Part shown: positions 22,118-32,835 of the stretch, one piece after another
Layout of the letters: each line of letters begins with the position of its first letter
How positions within the stretch are numbered: the stretch's first letter is position 1
Assembly: GCA_022316685.1 (NCBI GenBank)
Contig: JAKJHU010001065.1
Coordinates: forward strand, 1 to 64,000
DNA: 64,000 nt
Reading direction: 5' to 3'
DNA from: Progne subis subis
Taxonomy: Eukaryota > Chordata > Aves > Passeriformes > Hirundinidae
Notes under the pieces: model-generated
The model's database searches: none
Told to the model about the DNA's origin: nothing
What the model saw: the letters and a program-made list of their open reading frames with translations, nothing else
Program-made: the position numbers and the translations under genes

Positions 22118-23640
22118 ACTCATGCTTCAAGGGTAAAAGGACCTATACCAAATAAAGATTTTAAAATTATTTTGACATGAGGAGACATGAAATTAAAATT
22201 AAAAAAGACTTAAATTTGATTAAACCATTTTATTGAAGTCCAAAATACAGTTTAAAGTAAAAATGTAATTAATGCCCGACATGGCTGAAGAGAGTATTTG
22301 GTGCCCAGAGGCTATGGCTCTTACGGAAAATCGTTTTCAGCTGTGGTTTTCACATAATGCTGCAATACATTTGGTGTGCCACCCACATATTGAAAGAATA
22401 ACCCAGCCCCAGGATATTCAAGATATCCTTAGTACAGAAGGGTCGGAAGCTGCCATCCCGCAGAGAGAAGTTTCCATGTTTCAGCAAGGTTGCTGCAAAC
22501 ACGGTCATCAGTGTGAGCGGTGTAAAGCAGTGACCATGAAGTGGCTGAGACAAAGACATTGGCACAGAACAACTGTACCTTGAGACCAAAGAGATGCAGC
22601 TTTTATGATTAATTGTATACGATGTTTTAGTAGAGTAGAGTGAGACTTTAGAATGCACAATTGGGTTTTAGCACAGATCAACATTGATACTTATTTGGAA
22701 CAATTTAGGATAAAAGATCAAGTACAAAGATCATTTATTTATTTAGCATATCACGTGGAAGGATTAGTGGCTTTGAGAATACTAGAAGAACAACAAAACA
22801 TAATAGCAGTAAAAAAACAATGCTGATGGGAAGGGATTAGACACTTCCTTGATGAATGGGAACAGCCTGAACAGATTGAAAATCTTTTAAGAGGCCCTCA
22901 GCAACTAACACTATCAGATTTCAAGGAGGAACTGCAATTCCAGAACAAGAGACTGGTAACACGTGTTACTAAAAGAGTCCTAAGAACAAGTAACACACTG
23001 GGAGTGTACTAAGCATGGCTCAGAGTGTCGCCCATGGGTTTGTGTTATTTGTACACTTTGACTTTATTCGTGGTGGAGAATAACAAAAGCAAAAGAAAGA
23101 GAGAGACAATTGATTTGTTTAACTTGCTTTGACTGCGTGCGTGAACCGTTAACTTTAAAAAGCTTTTCCAGTGGATTTTTTGGAACACTTTTGAGATATG
23201 AAGATGGAACCTTTTATGCAGCAGTTCAATGAATAGAAAAATTAGACCAGGGAGTTTTTACTATATTAGCTTTTGAGCAGGTGAGAGAGCAAACAATTCA
23301 TAGTATTATAGACCAGTGTATCATAATTAACACTTGCTGTGGAGAAGGAATTTGTGTGCCACGCTATAGACACATTTCTTACGTGAATTGGCATTGCGAA
23401 TGTGCCTATTAGTGGCAAAGAAAACTTAATAATAATCCCCAACATTGGAGCAAAAAGCTGTTACCAAATCAGGTTGTTAACTGAAGTAGTGAAAAAGCAA
23501 ATCTTATTGTGGCTGGCACATCTCCAGAGCTTTGGTGGTTTAGACTAAAAGAGGAAGTAGCTGACTAACCCAGAGAGAGGGAGAGGGAGAGGGCAGTGCT
23601 GTGAGAACTGTGAGTAATCTGTGCCATCCTTGAAACAAAC
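22118..23640 (+). pseudogene. ERV-B pol-env interval: no integrase; unassigned frame
   Basis: Only about 150 bp separate the RNase H tail from a 103-codon open frame at 22272-22583. That frame shows no HHCC or D,D-35-E features. It ends in a Cys/His-rich patch (CCKHGHQCERC) and continues, interrupted by stops, to about 23480. It could be an extended Env leader, an accessory gene or a remnant of something captured. I cannot identify it. The integrase appears deleted. Confidence 0.45.
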
Positions 23641-25566
23641 ATGAGGCCAAGGGTACCAGTGAGACCAAAGGCACCAGTGACTAGATCCCAGGATATAAAC
23701 TTTGCTGCCAAGAATCCTGACATCTTGGCCCTTGGCTGCAACCCAAAGGGCCTTGAGGATGGTAGAAAGTCAAAACTCCTGAGGATTATTTTCACTGTGT
23801 TTGTCGTGATGTCCTTAGCAACTGGCCAAACCTATGGAGCCACTCTGGACAGAGTCCATGAGAGAAGGGAATGAGCAATGCAGGAACAAACAATAATAAA
23901 ACAAGCAGCACAAGAGCGGGCAATGAGAGAACAATCGATGCAAAATCAAAGTCGCAATAATGTTGATCCCTGTAATAAATGCCATCACTCCATGTGGGTC
24001 AAGGACAAGATGGAATTTGTGTTTGTGGCACATCCACATGTTAGTGCTGCCTGCTATGATCACAGCAATTTTATAGACATTTGTGTTAAAAATAGAAAAA
24101 TGGATTGGGTAGGGAAAAATTCAGAATTTAATCGACCAGCTCCTTATCCTTATAGGGATCAAATCTCTCCTCAGTATGAATTTTTTGTTGTTGTTGTTTT
24201 GAGAAAGATGAGAATGGGAATGATCCAAGTATAGGTATAGGAGGTACAGCACTAAGGAAAAAAAAGAAGAAAACCCAAAAGAAACAAAAGAAATATGAAA
24301 AAGGGCATAGGGAAAGAATTAAAGGAACTGGATAAGCTGTATGAACAATTCAAACAGCACTATAGTGACTGGGATTTGACAACCTCAGCTAAGAACCTTT
24401 TTGTAGATTTGATGCAAGAAATTGCTATGGAATTAGGATTATCTAAATGCTGGATCTGTGGGAATGGCTGAAAGATGGCTGTGGAGAGGTGAGAGTCTAG
24501 CTCCAGAACAATTTTTAAAATTTGAATTATACTCAAATTTCCAAGACATTAAAACACCCTGAAGGATGGATTTTGAGTCATCAAGTAATTGGAACAGTCT
24601 GTATAACTTGAGAGGGAAGGAAATGTAATGAAGTAGTAGGATATACTCCTTGTATATCTACTTTAGTAGTTAATTCGAATAATAAAACTAAGATCTGGTG
24701 ACCAAAAACTTTTACTGAGTATTGAGGAATAATAAAAGGAAATTAATTTTGAGTTGAATAATCAAACTGATTTTTGCTGGCATAGAGTGAATTACCTGAA
24801 AAGTGTGAGGAATCCTGTACCTTAGGAGTTATACGACCCTCCTTCTTCGACATCCCAAGGTCTAGGAGCAATATGCTAGGAACACCACTTGATGAGACTC
24901 TAGAAAGGAATAAAAGAGATTTAAACCTCAACTTCCCAAAGACAGGGGGAAACCAGGAACGGGGGGAAGACAGAATGGCCTGCAGAAAGAATCATTGCAT
25001 ATTATGACCCAGCAACTTGGGCTGAGGATGGATCTTGGGGATATAGGACCCCAATTTATCTATTGAATCGGTTGATAAGACTCCAGGCAGTAGTGGAGGT
25101 TGTATCAAACCATACTTCTGATGCCCTGAAGTTACTGCCCAAGCAGCATTCACAAATGTGAGCATTTGTATATCTAACCAGAATTGCCCTAGATTATCTG
25201 TTGGCTGAAGAAGGGGGAGTTTGAGGATGATTTAAGGAATCTGAGTGCTGTGTGCAGAGAGATGATCATGGGGAAGCCATCACAAAACTTGCTGGAGAAA
25301 TTAAAAGGGTGGCACATGTACCAGTTCAAAAGTGGAATTCTATTCCAAAAACGGATTGGTGAGATAACCTCTTTGGAGGAGGCTGGTGGAAGAAGGTGGG
25401 ATTTATGCTGTTATCTTCTGGATTAGGATTGTTATTCGTACCATGCATGATTCCATGTCTTCTTAGACTAATCCACCCAGTGATACAAGGAATGCAAAGT
25501 ACAGCAATGCCCATTGATCCAGAATTGGCAGCCAAAGGGAAAACAGATTCTTTGATGATATTAAAA
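23641..25566 (+). pseudogene. ERV-B env (SU and most of TM), interrupted
   Basis: Frame 23641-23874 ends in a hydrophobic leader (IIFTVFVVMSLATG). SU fragments follow, with a CWIC motif at 24448-24459. A furin-type RNKR lies near 24910. The TM part carries ESECC at 25237-25251; the codon where the first Cys of CX6CC is expected is TGA (25222-25224), with a second TGA at 25228. The membrane span lies at 25396-25480 (MLLSSGLGLLFVPCMI). The gene continues after the ERV-C insertion at 28805. Env would mediate entry; many stops make this copy non-coding. Confidence 0.8.
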
Positions 25567-25571
25567 GCTAG
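25567..25571 (+). repeat. Target-site duplication of ERV-C (left)
   Basis: GCTAG immediately before the ERV-C LTR, repeated at 28805-28809 after the other LTR. Confidence 0.85.
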
Positions 25572-25868
25572 TGCTGCCGCCGCTGAGGCGTAGCGACCTG
25601 GTTCAGGAACTGACACAGGCAGCCACACCCAGGCTGCTCGGACCACCAGCTCACAGACACCAGTGTGGTGGACGGCTAATGGCGTTTATTAACTGGTTAC
25701 ATGGAGTTATAAAACCTCTGTTTGCTACATCACATCCTGTCTGCTTACGTTACAAGTTAGGTGTTGCTTACCTTATCAAGGACACTAAACAACTAAGTGT
25801 TGAGGGAGGGGTTCTGTCTGCCCTGTACATCGCGATATCTTCCGACCGCCTGTCCCTAATCTCCCACA
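25572..25868 (-). repeat. ERV-C 3' LTR
   Basis: 297 bp, TG...CA, matching 28512-28804 with a few small indels. The purine tract GGGAGGGGGGGGAAA (minus strand; plus 25869-25883) lies directly upstream, as expected for plus-strand priming. Confidence 0.9.
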
Positions 25869-25883
25869 TTTCCCCCCCCTCCC

Positions 25884-26036
25884 ATGACTAAGTAAAAAAG
25901 TATAAAAGTATGTATGTTATAAAAGTATAAAAGTATAAATGTTATAAAAATATAAATGTCATAAAAATGCAAAAGCTGTTAAAGTTAGTATAATAGGATA
26001 CAAAAGTGGTATAAAATGTTAGTAACAAGCAGCACT
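25884..26036. other. AT-rich tract between ERV-C env and its 3' LTR
   Basis: Repeats of TATAAAAGTATAAA-type units; no gene. It probably arose by short tandem expansion in the 3' untranslated part of ERV-C. Confidence 0.5.
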
Positions 26037-26805
26037 TCATGGTAATTGCAGGCGTTCGACAAATAGGACGTTAACTTTTTCTAAACGGCTTCTAACAAAC
26101 GACACTAACTTGTTCAAAATGCAAGGCCCAAAAATCAATACCAAGAGTATTATGGTGAGAGGACCTATTAGGGTGGAAACAAGGGTGGCCAGCCATGGGG
26201 ACTGATTGAACCATGACTCGAACCATCCTCGTTGGGCCTCTCTCTCTCTCTTTCTCTGGGCCAGTCTTTCTCTCAGTTCAGCCATGGAGTCTCGCACGAC
26301 TCCAGTATGGTCTGCATAAAAACAGCATTCCTCTCTCAAGGCGGCACACAGGCCTCCTTGCTGCATGAGCAAGAGGTCCAGTCCTCGCCTGTTCTGCAGG
26401 ACGACTTCTGAAAGCGAGGAGATAGATCTTTCCAGAGAGGAGATGGATTTTTCAATTCTCAGTAAGTCTTCGTCAATTGTCATTTGCAGCTGAGAAAGTC
26501 TTTGATGTTGGGTCACGAGAGCTGAAACACCTGTGGCTGTACCGGCAGCTCCTAGGCCAAGGAGCATTGCAATGGTTATACCTGTTACTACTTCTCTTTT
26601 GTGGAGCTGGATGGTTTCTTCTAAAAAGCGATACATTTCTTCTTCTTGGTGATACAGGACTCTAGGAACAATCAGAACTTGGACACAAAAGTCAGCAAGG
26701 TTATTGAATTTGCTAAGGTACACACAGGGGGTTATTCCGATTTGTTGACAGACCCACATTCCTGATAGGAAAGGAACTGCCCACTTATCAGTCTTTCGAC
26801 TAGGT
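26037..26805 (-). pseudogene. ERV-C env: end of SU and TM subunit
   Basis: An open frame of 240 codons from 26759, extended upstream to the deletion joint. It shows an aliphatic fusion-peptide-like stretch (LLGLGAAGTATGV), a heptad region, then the QNRRGLDLL segment and a CX6CC motif (CAALREECC). A membrane span (IILLVLIFGPCIL) and a short tail follow. The covalent SU-TM type with CX6CC occurs in both gamma- and alpharetroviruses. The frame is surprisingly intact, but without SU it would not form a working Env. Confidence 0.8.
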
Positions 26806-28454
26806 TGGCATCACCTCGTGGGCCCGTAGGCCCTCGGCTTGTGCCTGGGGGGTGATCATGGTTGGGTCTGTGCCCATGAGCCACTGCAGGCTGGAGCCGT
26901 GTAGAGGATGATCTGCACCAGTGACCAAAGCTAGTTCCTTTGCACAATTGTCCTCCCACTCTTGTTTAAAAACTATCATCCCTGCCCCATCAAAAATCAA
27001 TCTGCAGGTTTGCTTTATGTCAAATGGGAGCATGTCATCCCCTCCAAAAACACTATCAATGAGAGTAGAAACCATTGTTGAATTGATCCCTCTGTCAGTG
27101 ATTGCTATGACAATTGCTTGTACATCCTTAGGATTTACCGGTGAGTACGTTCTCTGGTTTCCGCCTGCCCCCCCCACTCGGACTGGAAAGCCAGTGTGGC
27201 CGATGGACCCCAGTCGGCACAGGCAATTTTTATTTTCCTCCAGTCTGTGAGAGGAGTTCGTTCTTTTTCTGGCTTCCCCTCAACCTGAGTAGAAACATTG
27301 TTGGTACTGATTTTGTATACTGTTACTTCTTCTCTGTCGGAGCCGGAGCCAGAGCCGGCAGCAGAGGACTGGCTGTCCCCGTCACAGCTAGAGTCCGATT
27401 CAGAGCCGGAAGTCGACTGACTGGCTGCTTCCGGGCTCCGGAGCCTTTTGGTCGGGCTCCGACCCCGCCCCTTTCCCTCAGGGCTGGGCCGTCCCTTCCC
27501 TCTGGGCCCCTGCCCCTTTCCCTCAGGGCTGGGCCGTCCCTTCCCTCTGAGCCCCTGCCCCTTTCTCTCGGGGCTGGGCCGGCCCTTGCACCTGCACTCC
27601 CCCTGCCTCCTGCTGTGGGAGCTTCTCGCCTTAGAAAAACGTGCTTTTTGGCAAAGATTAGCTTCAGTTATCTCTTTGAGCTCTTTTCCCTTTTTCTGCT
27701 CGCGTGCCCCCTCATTAGCTAACAAGCTCTCTTCGTTTTCATTGGCAACGAGCCCACTATCTAAATGACCTTCTTTGTTTTCTGTCCTGCTTTCCCTCTC
27801 GGATTCAGCGCTATCTTGAGGCGCATAAGGTGGGGGTCCCTCCCCCGCTTTTCCAGCATTCCTAGCTTCTTCAGCTAGATTGTTGTAAAATGACTGCATC
27901 TCTTTTATCGCCTCAGCGAGTGACCTTGAGTTTGGAGTCTCTTGCTCCTCCGAGCCTCTGCACTCCGCAGAACTAACCCCATCAACACTCTGCACATTAT
28001 CACTAACTTTCAGACTGCATTCTTTTACACTCTGAAAATTCTCAACAACAGTTCCCTCCGAGAAAGTTTGCGTCGCTGCCGCGATACCCAATTGAGGAGA
28101 AATCTTTAAACAATTTCGGGCAGCTTTCCATGTTTCTTGCTCATGCAGAGCCTTCTGTAAAGCTTCCACGACCCTCCCCCATGCCTTAAGATTTTTCCCT
28201 GAGCCAGAAGACATTGTGTCTTCAGCAAGAGCCTTAGTGCATTGATCCCAAACATCTGGGTGGAGGATATCCACCAGTCTATCAATAATACTAAGTTGCA
28301 AAAGCCTCGTCACTGCGAGGGTAAAATCTTTTGCTTTACAATCAATTCCCCACTGCTTATGAATCTGAGATACGACCTTCACGAGAGCTTCCATCCTCTG
28401 CGTGGGTCCGGAGGCGTCCCTCCCGCCGAGCTGGGCCAGCCGCTCGGCCGTCAT
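26800..28454 (-). pseudogene. ERV-C gag (MA, spacer region, CA N-terminal half)
   Basis: 439 codons from the ATG complementary to 28452-28454, then a frame change at a C run near 27170 and a capsid piece (VNPKDVQAIVIAI, 26800-27177). The matrix-like start and capsid resemble avian alpharetroviruses. Between them lies an unusual Arg/Ser/Gly region with three tandem units of about 16 residues (GKGRPSPEGKGQGPR type; plus-strand 27470-27590), then a Ser/Asp/Glu-rich acidic stretch. The capsid C-terminal domain and nucleocapsid are deleted. Confidence 0.75.
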
Positions 28455-28490
28455 TCACCGTCCAGGTGATTCCCGATCTCCCGGGCGACT

Positions 28491-28509
28491 CCCGGGGGTT
28501 TCGGCACCA
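28491..28509 (-). other. ERV-C primer binding site (tRNA-Phe-like)
   Basis: The minus strand reads TGGTGCCGAAACC followed by a C run and GGGA; apart from two extra C it fits tRNA-Phe. Two bases separate it from the LTR. Confidence 0.65.
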
Positions 28510-28511
28510 CT

Positions 28512-28804
28512 TGCTGCCTCCGCTGAGGTGTAGCGACCTGGTTCAGGAACGACACGGCAGCCACACCCAGGCTGCTCGGACCACCAGCTCACAGACACCA
28601 GTGTGGTGGACGGCTAATGGCGTTTATTAACTGGTTACATGGAGTTATAAAACCTCTGTTTGCTACATCACATCCGTCTGCTTACGTTACAAGTTAGGTG
28701 TTGCTTACCTTATCAAGGACACTAAACAACTAAGTGTTGAGGGAGGGGTTCTGTCTGCCCGTACAACGCGATATCTTCCGACCGCCTGTCCCTAATCTCC
28801 CACA
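28512..28804 (-). repeat. ERV-C 5' LTR
   Basis: 293 bp partner of the 3' LTR; small deletions relative to it at about 28550 and 28765. Confidence 0.9.
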
Positions 28805-28809
28805 GCTAG
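28805..28809 (+). repeat. Target-site duplication of ERV-C (right)
   Basis: GCTAG, equal to 25567-25571. Confidence 0.85.
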
Positions 28810-29041
28810 ACCTACTCACACTCAAAAGAAGGGACCTGAAGAGATGCTGACTGAACATAAAGAGACTACTCTAGCACAAGAGTTGTCAGCCAAATTTGAG
28901 AAGGAATGTGGAAAGCTTGATGCAGCATGGGAGATGCAGGAAAAATTAGAGGCTGAAATGAGAGAGCATGAAAACCTGGATTACTGGGAATATAGAAGAG
29001 ATCGAGATTCAGTTTTAATTAAAACTCAGGAATCAATATGA
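28805..29041 (+). pseudogene. ERV-B env cytoplasmic tail
   Basis: The ERV-B env frame resumes after ERV-C. It contains an unusually long, charged, helix-prone tail (KFEKECGKLDAAWEMQEK) and ends in TGA at 29039-29041, followed closely by an A/G tract and the 3' LTR. A long charged tail is atypical for gamma-type Env. Confidence 0.6.
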
Positions 29042-29054
29042 TTAAAAAGAGAAA

Positions 29055-29906
29055 TGTTGGAAATTGTAATAAATGAAAATGATTCATGCTAATTGTAACT
29101 ATATTAATATTTTAGAAATATATATTTTAGAAAATACTTGTTATAAAGTAGGAAAGGAAGAAGTAGATATAAGTAGTGTTACAAAGCAGATGAGCCCCTT
29201 GGCAGATGCTACATGAGAAAAACAAGATACAGGATGCAGTTTGAGATAAGCAAGAGTTTCAAAGCTGGATTGGCCAAAGCTGGGATTACTCCAAGGTCGG
29301 GAGATGTGCCCTTTTGCAGATGTGATGGGATACAGGATGTCTTAAGATAGAACTGGCCTTGAGATGGACAAAGCTGGGACTATTCCAAGGCAGGGAGTTT
29401 GGGTGGTGGTTTGATCCATGAAATAATTACTGTTTGGAATATAATGCTTAGTTATGTATAACACAAATCTTAGAGTGCACACAGAGACAGTAAGGTTATT
29501 CATAGGACACGAGGAAGATGATGAGCCTTCATCTGAAGAAAACCACCAAAAAGCCAAGAAGACCCCCAAACAACAAGTGGAGCATGTGCTATATGCTATG
29601 GACATAGCATTTACAAATCAAAGATAGGAAGAGATTTACCGGAAATATAAATGAATACATATTAGCATACAGTATATAAGATTAAGTTGGATTACTTTGT
29701 TTTGTACGAGAGGTAGGGTGGCAAGCCCCCCTCCGTACCCTGGTCAGTTTTGCTTATGCTTTATCCAAACATTACTTATCTTTAATTAATCACTGCTGAA
29801 ATTTTGCATATGCTTGATTATAAAATGCTACTTAAATAAAATTATATTTCAGCTAAATTTAACTTCATTGCTTGTTAAAATAGACATACAGAGCTTCATT
29901 TAAAAC
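29055..29906 (+). repeat. ERV-B 3' LTR
   Basis: Starts TGTTGGAAATTG after the purine tract AAAAAGAGAAA. Matches the 5' LTR through its length, with AATAAA near 29836. The 3' end merges into a CTTT/CCTT simple repeat, so it is fixed only to within a few bases. Confidence 0.9.
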
Positions 29907-29994
29907 CTTTCTCTTTCCTTCCTTCCTTCCTTCCTTCCTCCCTCCCTCCTTCTTTTCTTTTCTTTTCTTCTTCCTTCCTTCCTTCTTTCCTTCT

Positions 29995-30041
<47 letters not shown>
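29907..30041 (+). repeat. CCTT/CTTT microsatellite
   Basis: Pyrimidine tract made of CCTT and TTTC runs, including a pure CTTT run of about 40 bp. A weaker version occurs at about 47392-47410 at the start of another copy of the following repeat. Confidence 0.9.
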
Positions 30042-30042
<1 letters not shown>

Positions 30043-31277
30043 GTGCCCTTACCCTCCCAAAATCACTGCCACTCCACCTCAGCCCTGCACAGCACAGCAC
30101 CTTAAATTCAGCCTTCCCAATTTCACTGCAGTCTCACACAAGTACACTTCCAGGCCCCAAAATTCCTAAAAGCACCAGCGGCCTTTAAAAACTGCCACTT
30201 GCTTTCTTTCCCTCTACTTCCCTACTCCAAGAGTCCAAACCACCTTCTTCCCCCACTGCAATCCCTACCCCTCCCAACTTTCACACCACCCCACACTGCA
30301 ATTTCACCACACATTACACTGCCCCATCCCATCCCATCCCATCCCATCCCATCCCATCCCATCCCATCCCATCCCATCCCATCCCATCCCATCCCATCCC
30401 ATCCCATCCCATCCCATCCCATCCCATCCCATCCCATCCCACCCCATCCCATCAAATCCCATCCCATCCCCTCTGGGCAGGAAGTCCCCCCCAACCAGCC
30501 CTTGCACACTTCCAGCCATTCCAGGGCAGCTGCAGCTTTTCCTCCCACTCTGTGCCAGGGCCCCACCGCCCTCCCAGGGAACAAGTCCATCCCCACATCC
30601 CAGCTCACCCTGGCCCCAGGCAGTGTCCAGCCATGGCCTGTGTCCTGGCACTGCAGGCCCTTGGCAAGAGTCTCTCCCAGCCAGCAATTCCTGCTCTTCC
30701 CTGCTCTGGGGCAGCAGCTGCAAGTTGATTTGCTCCCTGGGCTCTGGCCCAGCCCCAAGCCAGGGCCAGGACCTTTCCCCAGAGCTCTGTGGCCACTGCA
30801 ATGTTCACAGCCCTGAGGCTGCCACAGCTCCAGGAGCCTTTGGACACCACTCCCGGGAATGCCCAGGCTGCCACTGTTGGGCTGTCTGTGCAGGGCCAGG
30901 GCCTGCACTCCATGATCCCGCTGCCTCCCTCCCAGCTCAGCCCCTTCTGCAGTTCTCACCCTTGGGCTCAGCCTTGGTGTCTCCTCCAGGCGCTGGCAGA
31001 GCTCTTGGGGCCGGGGCAGGAGCGGGACAGCCCCAGCGTTCCCCTCTCTGTGACACCACGGTGGGGACAGCTCCAATGTTCCCTGCCTGGAGACGCTCCA
31101 AGGGAAGCGTCCAGAGCCACAGCCAGACAGCAAAACTGAGCGGGCACTGAGCACCCCCGGCCTGGGCTGATGTGCATTGCTGTGCACACAGCTCGGGGAA
31201 GGTCCCCCTGGCCACCTCCACAGTGCCACAGGCAAGTGGCACATAGAGTTACAGAGCTCTGCCCAGGGCTGCCAGAG
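30042..31277 (+). repeat. Low-copy GC-rich repeat, copy 1 with CCCAT minisatellite
   Basis: This segment (starting near GTGCCCTTACCCTCCC) is recognisable again at 47412-48130 in the same orientation and partly at 48990-49385 inverted. It includes a CCCAT pentamer array at about 30323-30445 (roughly 24 units). Open frames across it read through the pentamer array and look artefactual. It may be part of a satellite or a segmental duplication; I do not recognise a named family. Confidence 0.7.
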
Positions 31278-31535
31278 GGAGTTAATTAACAAAAAACAAA
31301 AACAAAAACAAACCAAAACAAAACAAAAAACCCCCCACAAAATAAAAAATACCCATAATACATACAAAACCGAAAATTCCCACCAACAAAAAAAAGAACC
31401 AAATGGGAAAAAAAAAAAAAAACGAAACCAAAATTTAAAAAGCTCTCCCAGAAACCAACAAACTCATCAAAAGAACAGAAAAATAAACTAAACCAAAAAA
31501 AAAAAAAAAAATACAAACAGAAAAACAAACAAGAA
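31278..31535 (+). repeat. A-rich (AAAAC-type) simple repeat
   Basis: Strong A/C strand bias with AAAAC and AAC motifs and A runs up to about 17. No coding content. Confidence 0.85.
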
Positions 31536-32213
31536 AAGGATAACTTCCCCCCAGCAGAGCTGTTGCATCAGTCAGTTCTCACACTTGCAGGCACACAAGA
31601 CCTGGGGCTGCAAAAAATGAGGACTCATTGGGCACATTTGCAGGAAAAGCAGGTTTAGGACAGGTTTTCAGCAGAACTGTTCTCACTTGAGCAAAAAGGG
31701 CCCCTTGGGCAGCTGCAGGGCCATTGGAAATGCAGACCCTCAGCCCACAGGGGAGAAAAGGGCTCTGAATTCACCTCCCCTGACACATAAACCCTGTTTC
31801 CAGGCTGATTCCTACACAGGATCCTTCTGGAGGACAGCGGACAGCTGAGAGTCAGCTCTGCCTTCTCCATGTTCTGTGCCCTAAAGCTGCCTGGGAGAAG
31901 AAATTTAGGCTCAGCTCTGGTGGCACAATCCCTCCTGGCCCAGGGCACAGCACCAGGAAGGTCTTTGCGTGCCAAGGCTTTGCTGCAGCCAAGGAAAGCT
32001 CCTGGCTCAGGGTCACCTTTCCTGCTCAGCCAGAGCCCCGAGTGCCCCAGCAGCAGCAGAGAATGGCAGCATTGCCACGGGCTGGCACATGAGGGGGAGA
32101 TTTCCCCCTCGAGAGAGGCTCATACTCCAGTTTTTGCATTCAGGCAGTTCCACGTCCCCCAGCTTTGGTTGCACAGCAGCTGGAAATGCAAGTGCAGGAG
32201 CTCTGTTCATGCC
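31536..32213. other. Non-coding, partly repeated at 46990
   Basis: No gene seen. About 31960-32050 (GCTTTGCTGCAGCC... GTCACC) is similar to 47015-47105, so this too belongs to a dispersed repeat present in both flanks of ERV-D. Confidence 0.5.
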
Positions 32214-32217
32214 CAGC

Positions 32218-32831
32218 TGTTATAAACAAGTTCTATTCAAATGATCTGTGTTTTAGTTACTTAATTGTTAAGTAACTCCATTAAGATGGTTAATGCTAGT
32301 TCTGTTTAAAGAATTTGCCTTATTCCTGTTTTAATATTGATTAATCACCATATTTACTTGTTTGTTAATTAAGAATTCACCTTATTACCTGTATCTCTGC
32401 TCCCATTCGTCAGATACTGTCTGAATATGCAAATAAAAAGAACACTAAAATTCTGGGAACAATTCAAGAACAAGAGACTCCGAAAAGCAGGGAACCAAAG
32501 TAGAACCCAGGACTGTAGTCGCACTTTAGACTACTGCAAGAGGTACGGGGATCTGCTGAAGCAGCTTTATTTAGTTGCCGTGACCTGAGAAGGAGTCCCC
32601 CATCGCTGGATGACCCCTGATCAGCGACGCGAAACGGACTCCCCGGCAAGGGGAAAAGCCCGTGAGGGGGGGTGGGAGTCCCCAGCTTTGCTGTGAAGCG
32701 AAGCTGTGTGTACCTCCTCCTCCACATTGCCAAGGGAGCAAGCAAGCTCTCCCCCAAGGCCAAGCTTGATAATAAAGAAACATACAAAAGAGCAAGTCTC
32801 TGACTCTCTTTTTTCCAGAACAAGGACACCA
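32218..32831 (+). mobile_element. Probable solo LTR with CAGC duplication
   Basis: TG...CA segment of 614 bp with GCAAATAAAAAG as a possible TATA region (about 32428) and AATAAA near 32771, flanked by CAGC on both sides (32214-32217 and 32832-32835). A 4-bp duplication fits gamma-type integration. The family is not otherwise present in the window. Confidence 0.5.
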
Positions 32832-32835
32832 CAGC

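Larger units (their letters stand above)
25572..28804 (-). mobile_element. ERV-C: alpharetrovirus-like provirus with pol deleted
   Basis: Short LTRs (about 295 bp) flank gag and the end of env on the minus strand. The capsid frame runs directly into an Env segment near 26800-26820, so the capsid end, nucleocapsid, protease, RT, integrase and most of SU are missing. It is inserted antisense in ERV-B env with a clean 5-bp duplication, so it is younger than ERV-B. Confidence 0.9.
16362..29906 (+). mobile_element. ERV-B: gamma-like endogenous retrovirus, tRNA-Phe-like primed
   Basis: LTRs at 16362-17208 and 29055-29906 flank gag, pro, pol and env. Gamma-type features are a PPPY late motif, a capsid with a major-homology-type region, two CCHC zinc knuckles, a YVDDLL RT motif, a CWIC motif in SU and an ESECC end of a CX6CC-type motif in TM. 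Nearly all reading frames are broken. The integrase is not recognisable. ERV-C is inserted in env in the opposite orientation. The first about 11 bp of the 5' LTR are missing where ERV-A abuts. Confidence 0.9.

Noticed and set aside
26037..28454. ERV-C as an alpha/gamma chimera because its TM has CX6CC
   Set aside because: Avian alpharetroviruses normally carry this Env type, so no recombination is needed to explain it.
30222..31367. 381-codon minus-strand frame with WDGMG repeats
   Set aside because: It simply translates the CCCAT pentamer array and the adjoining low-copy repeat.
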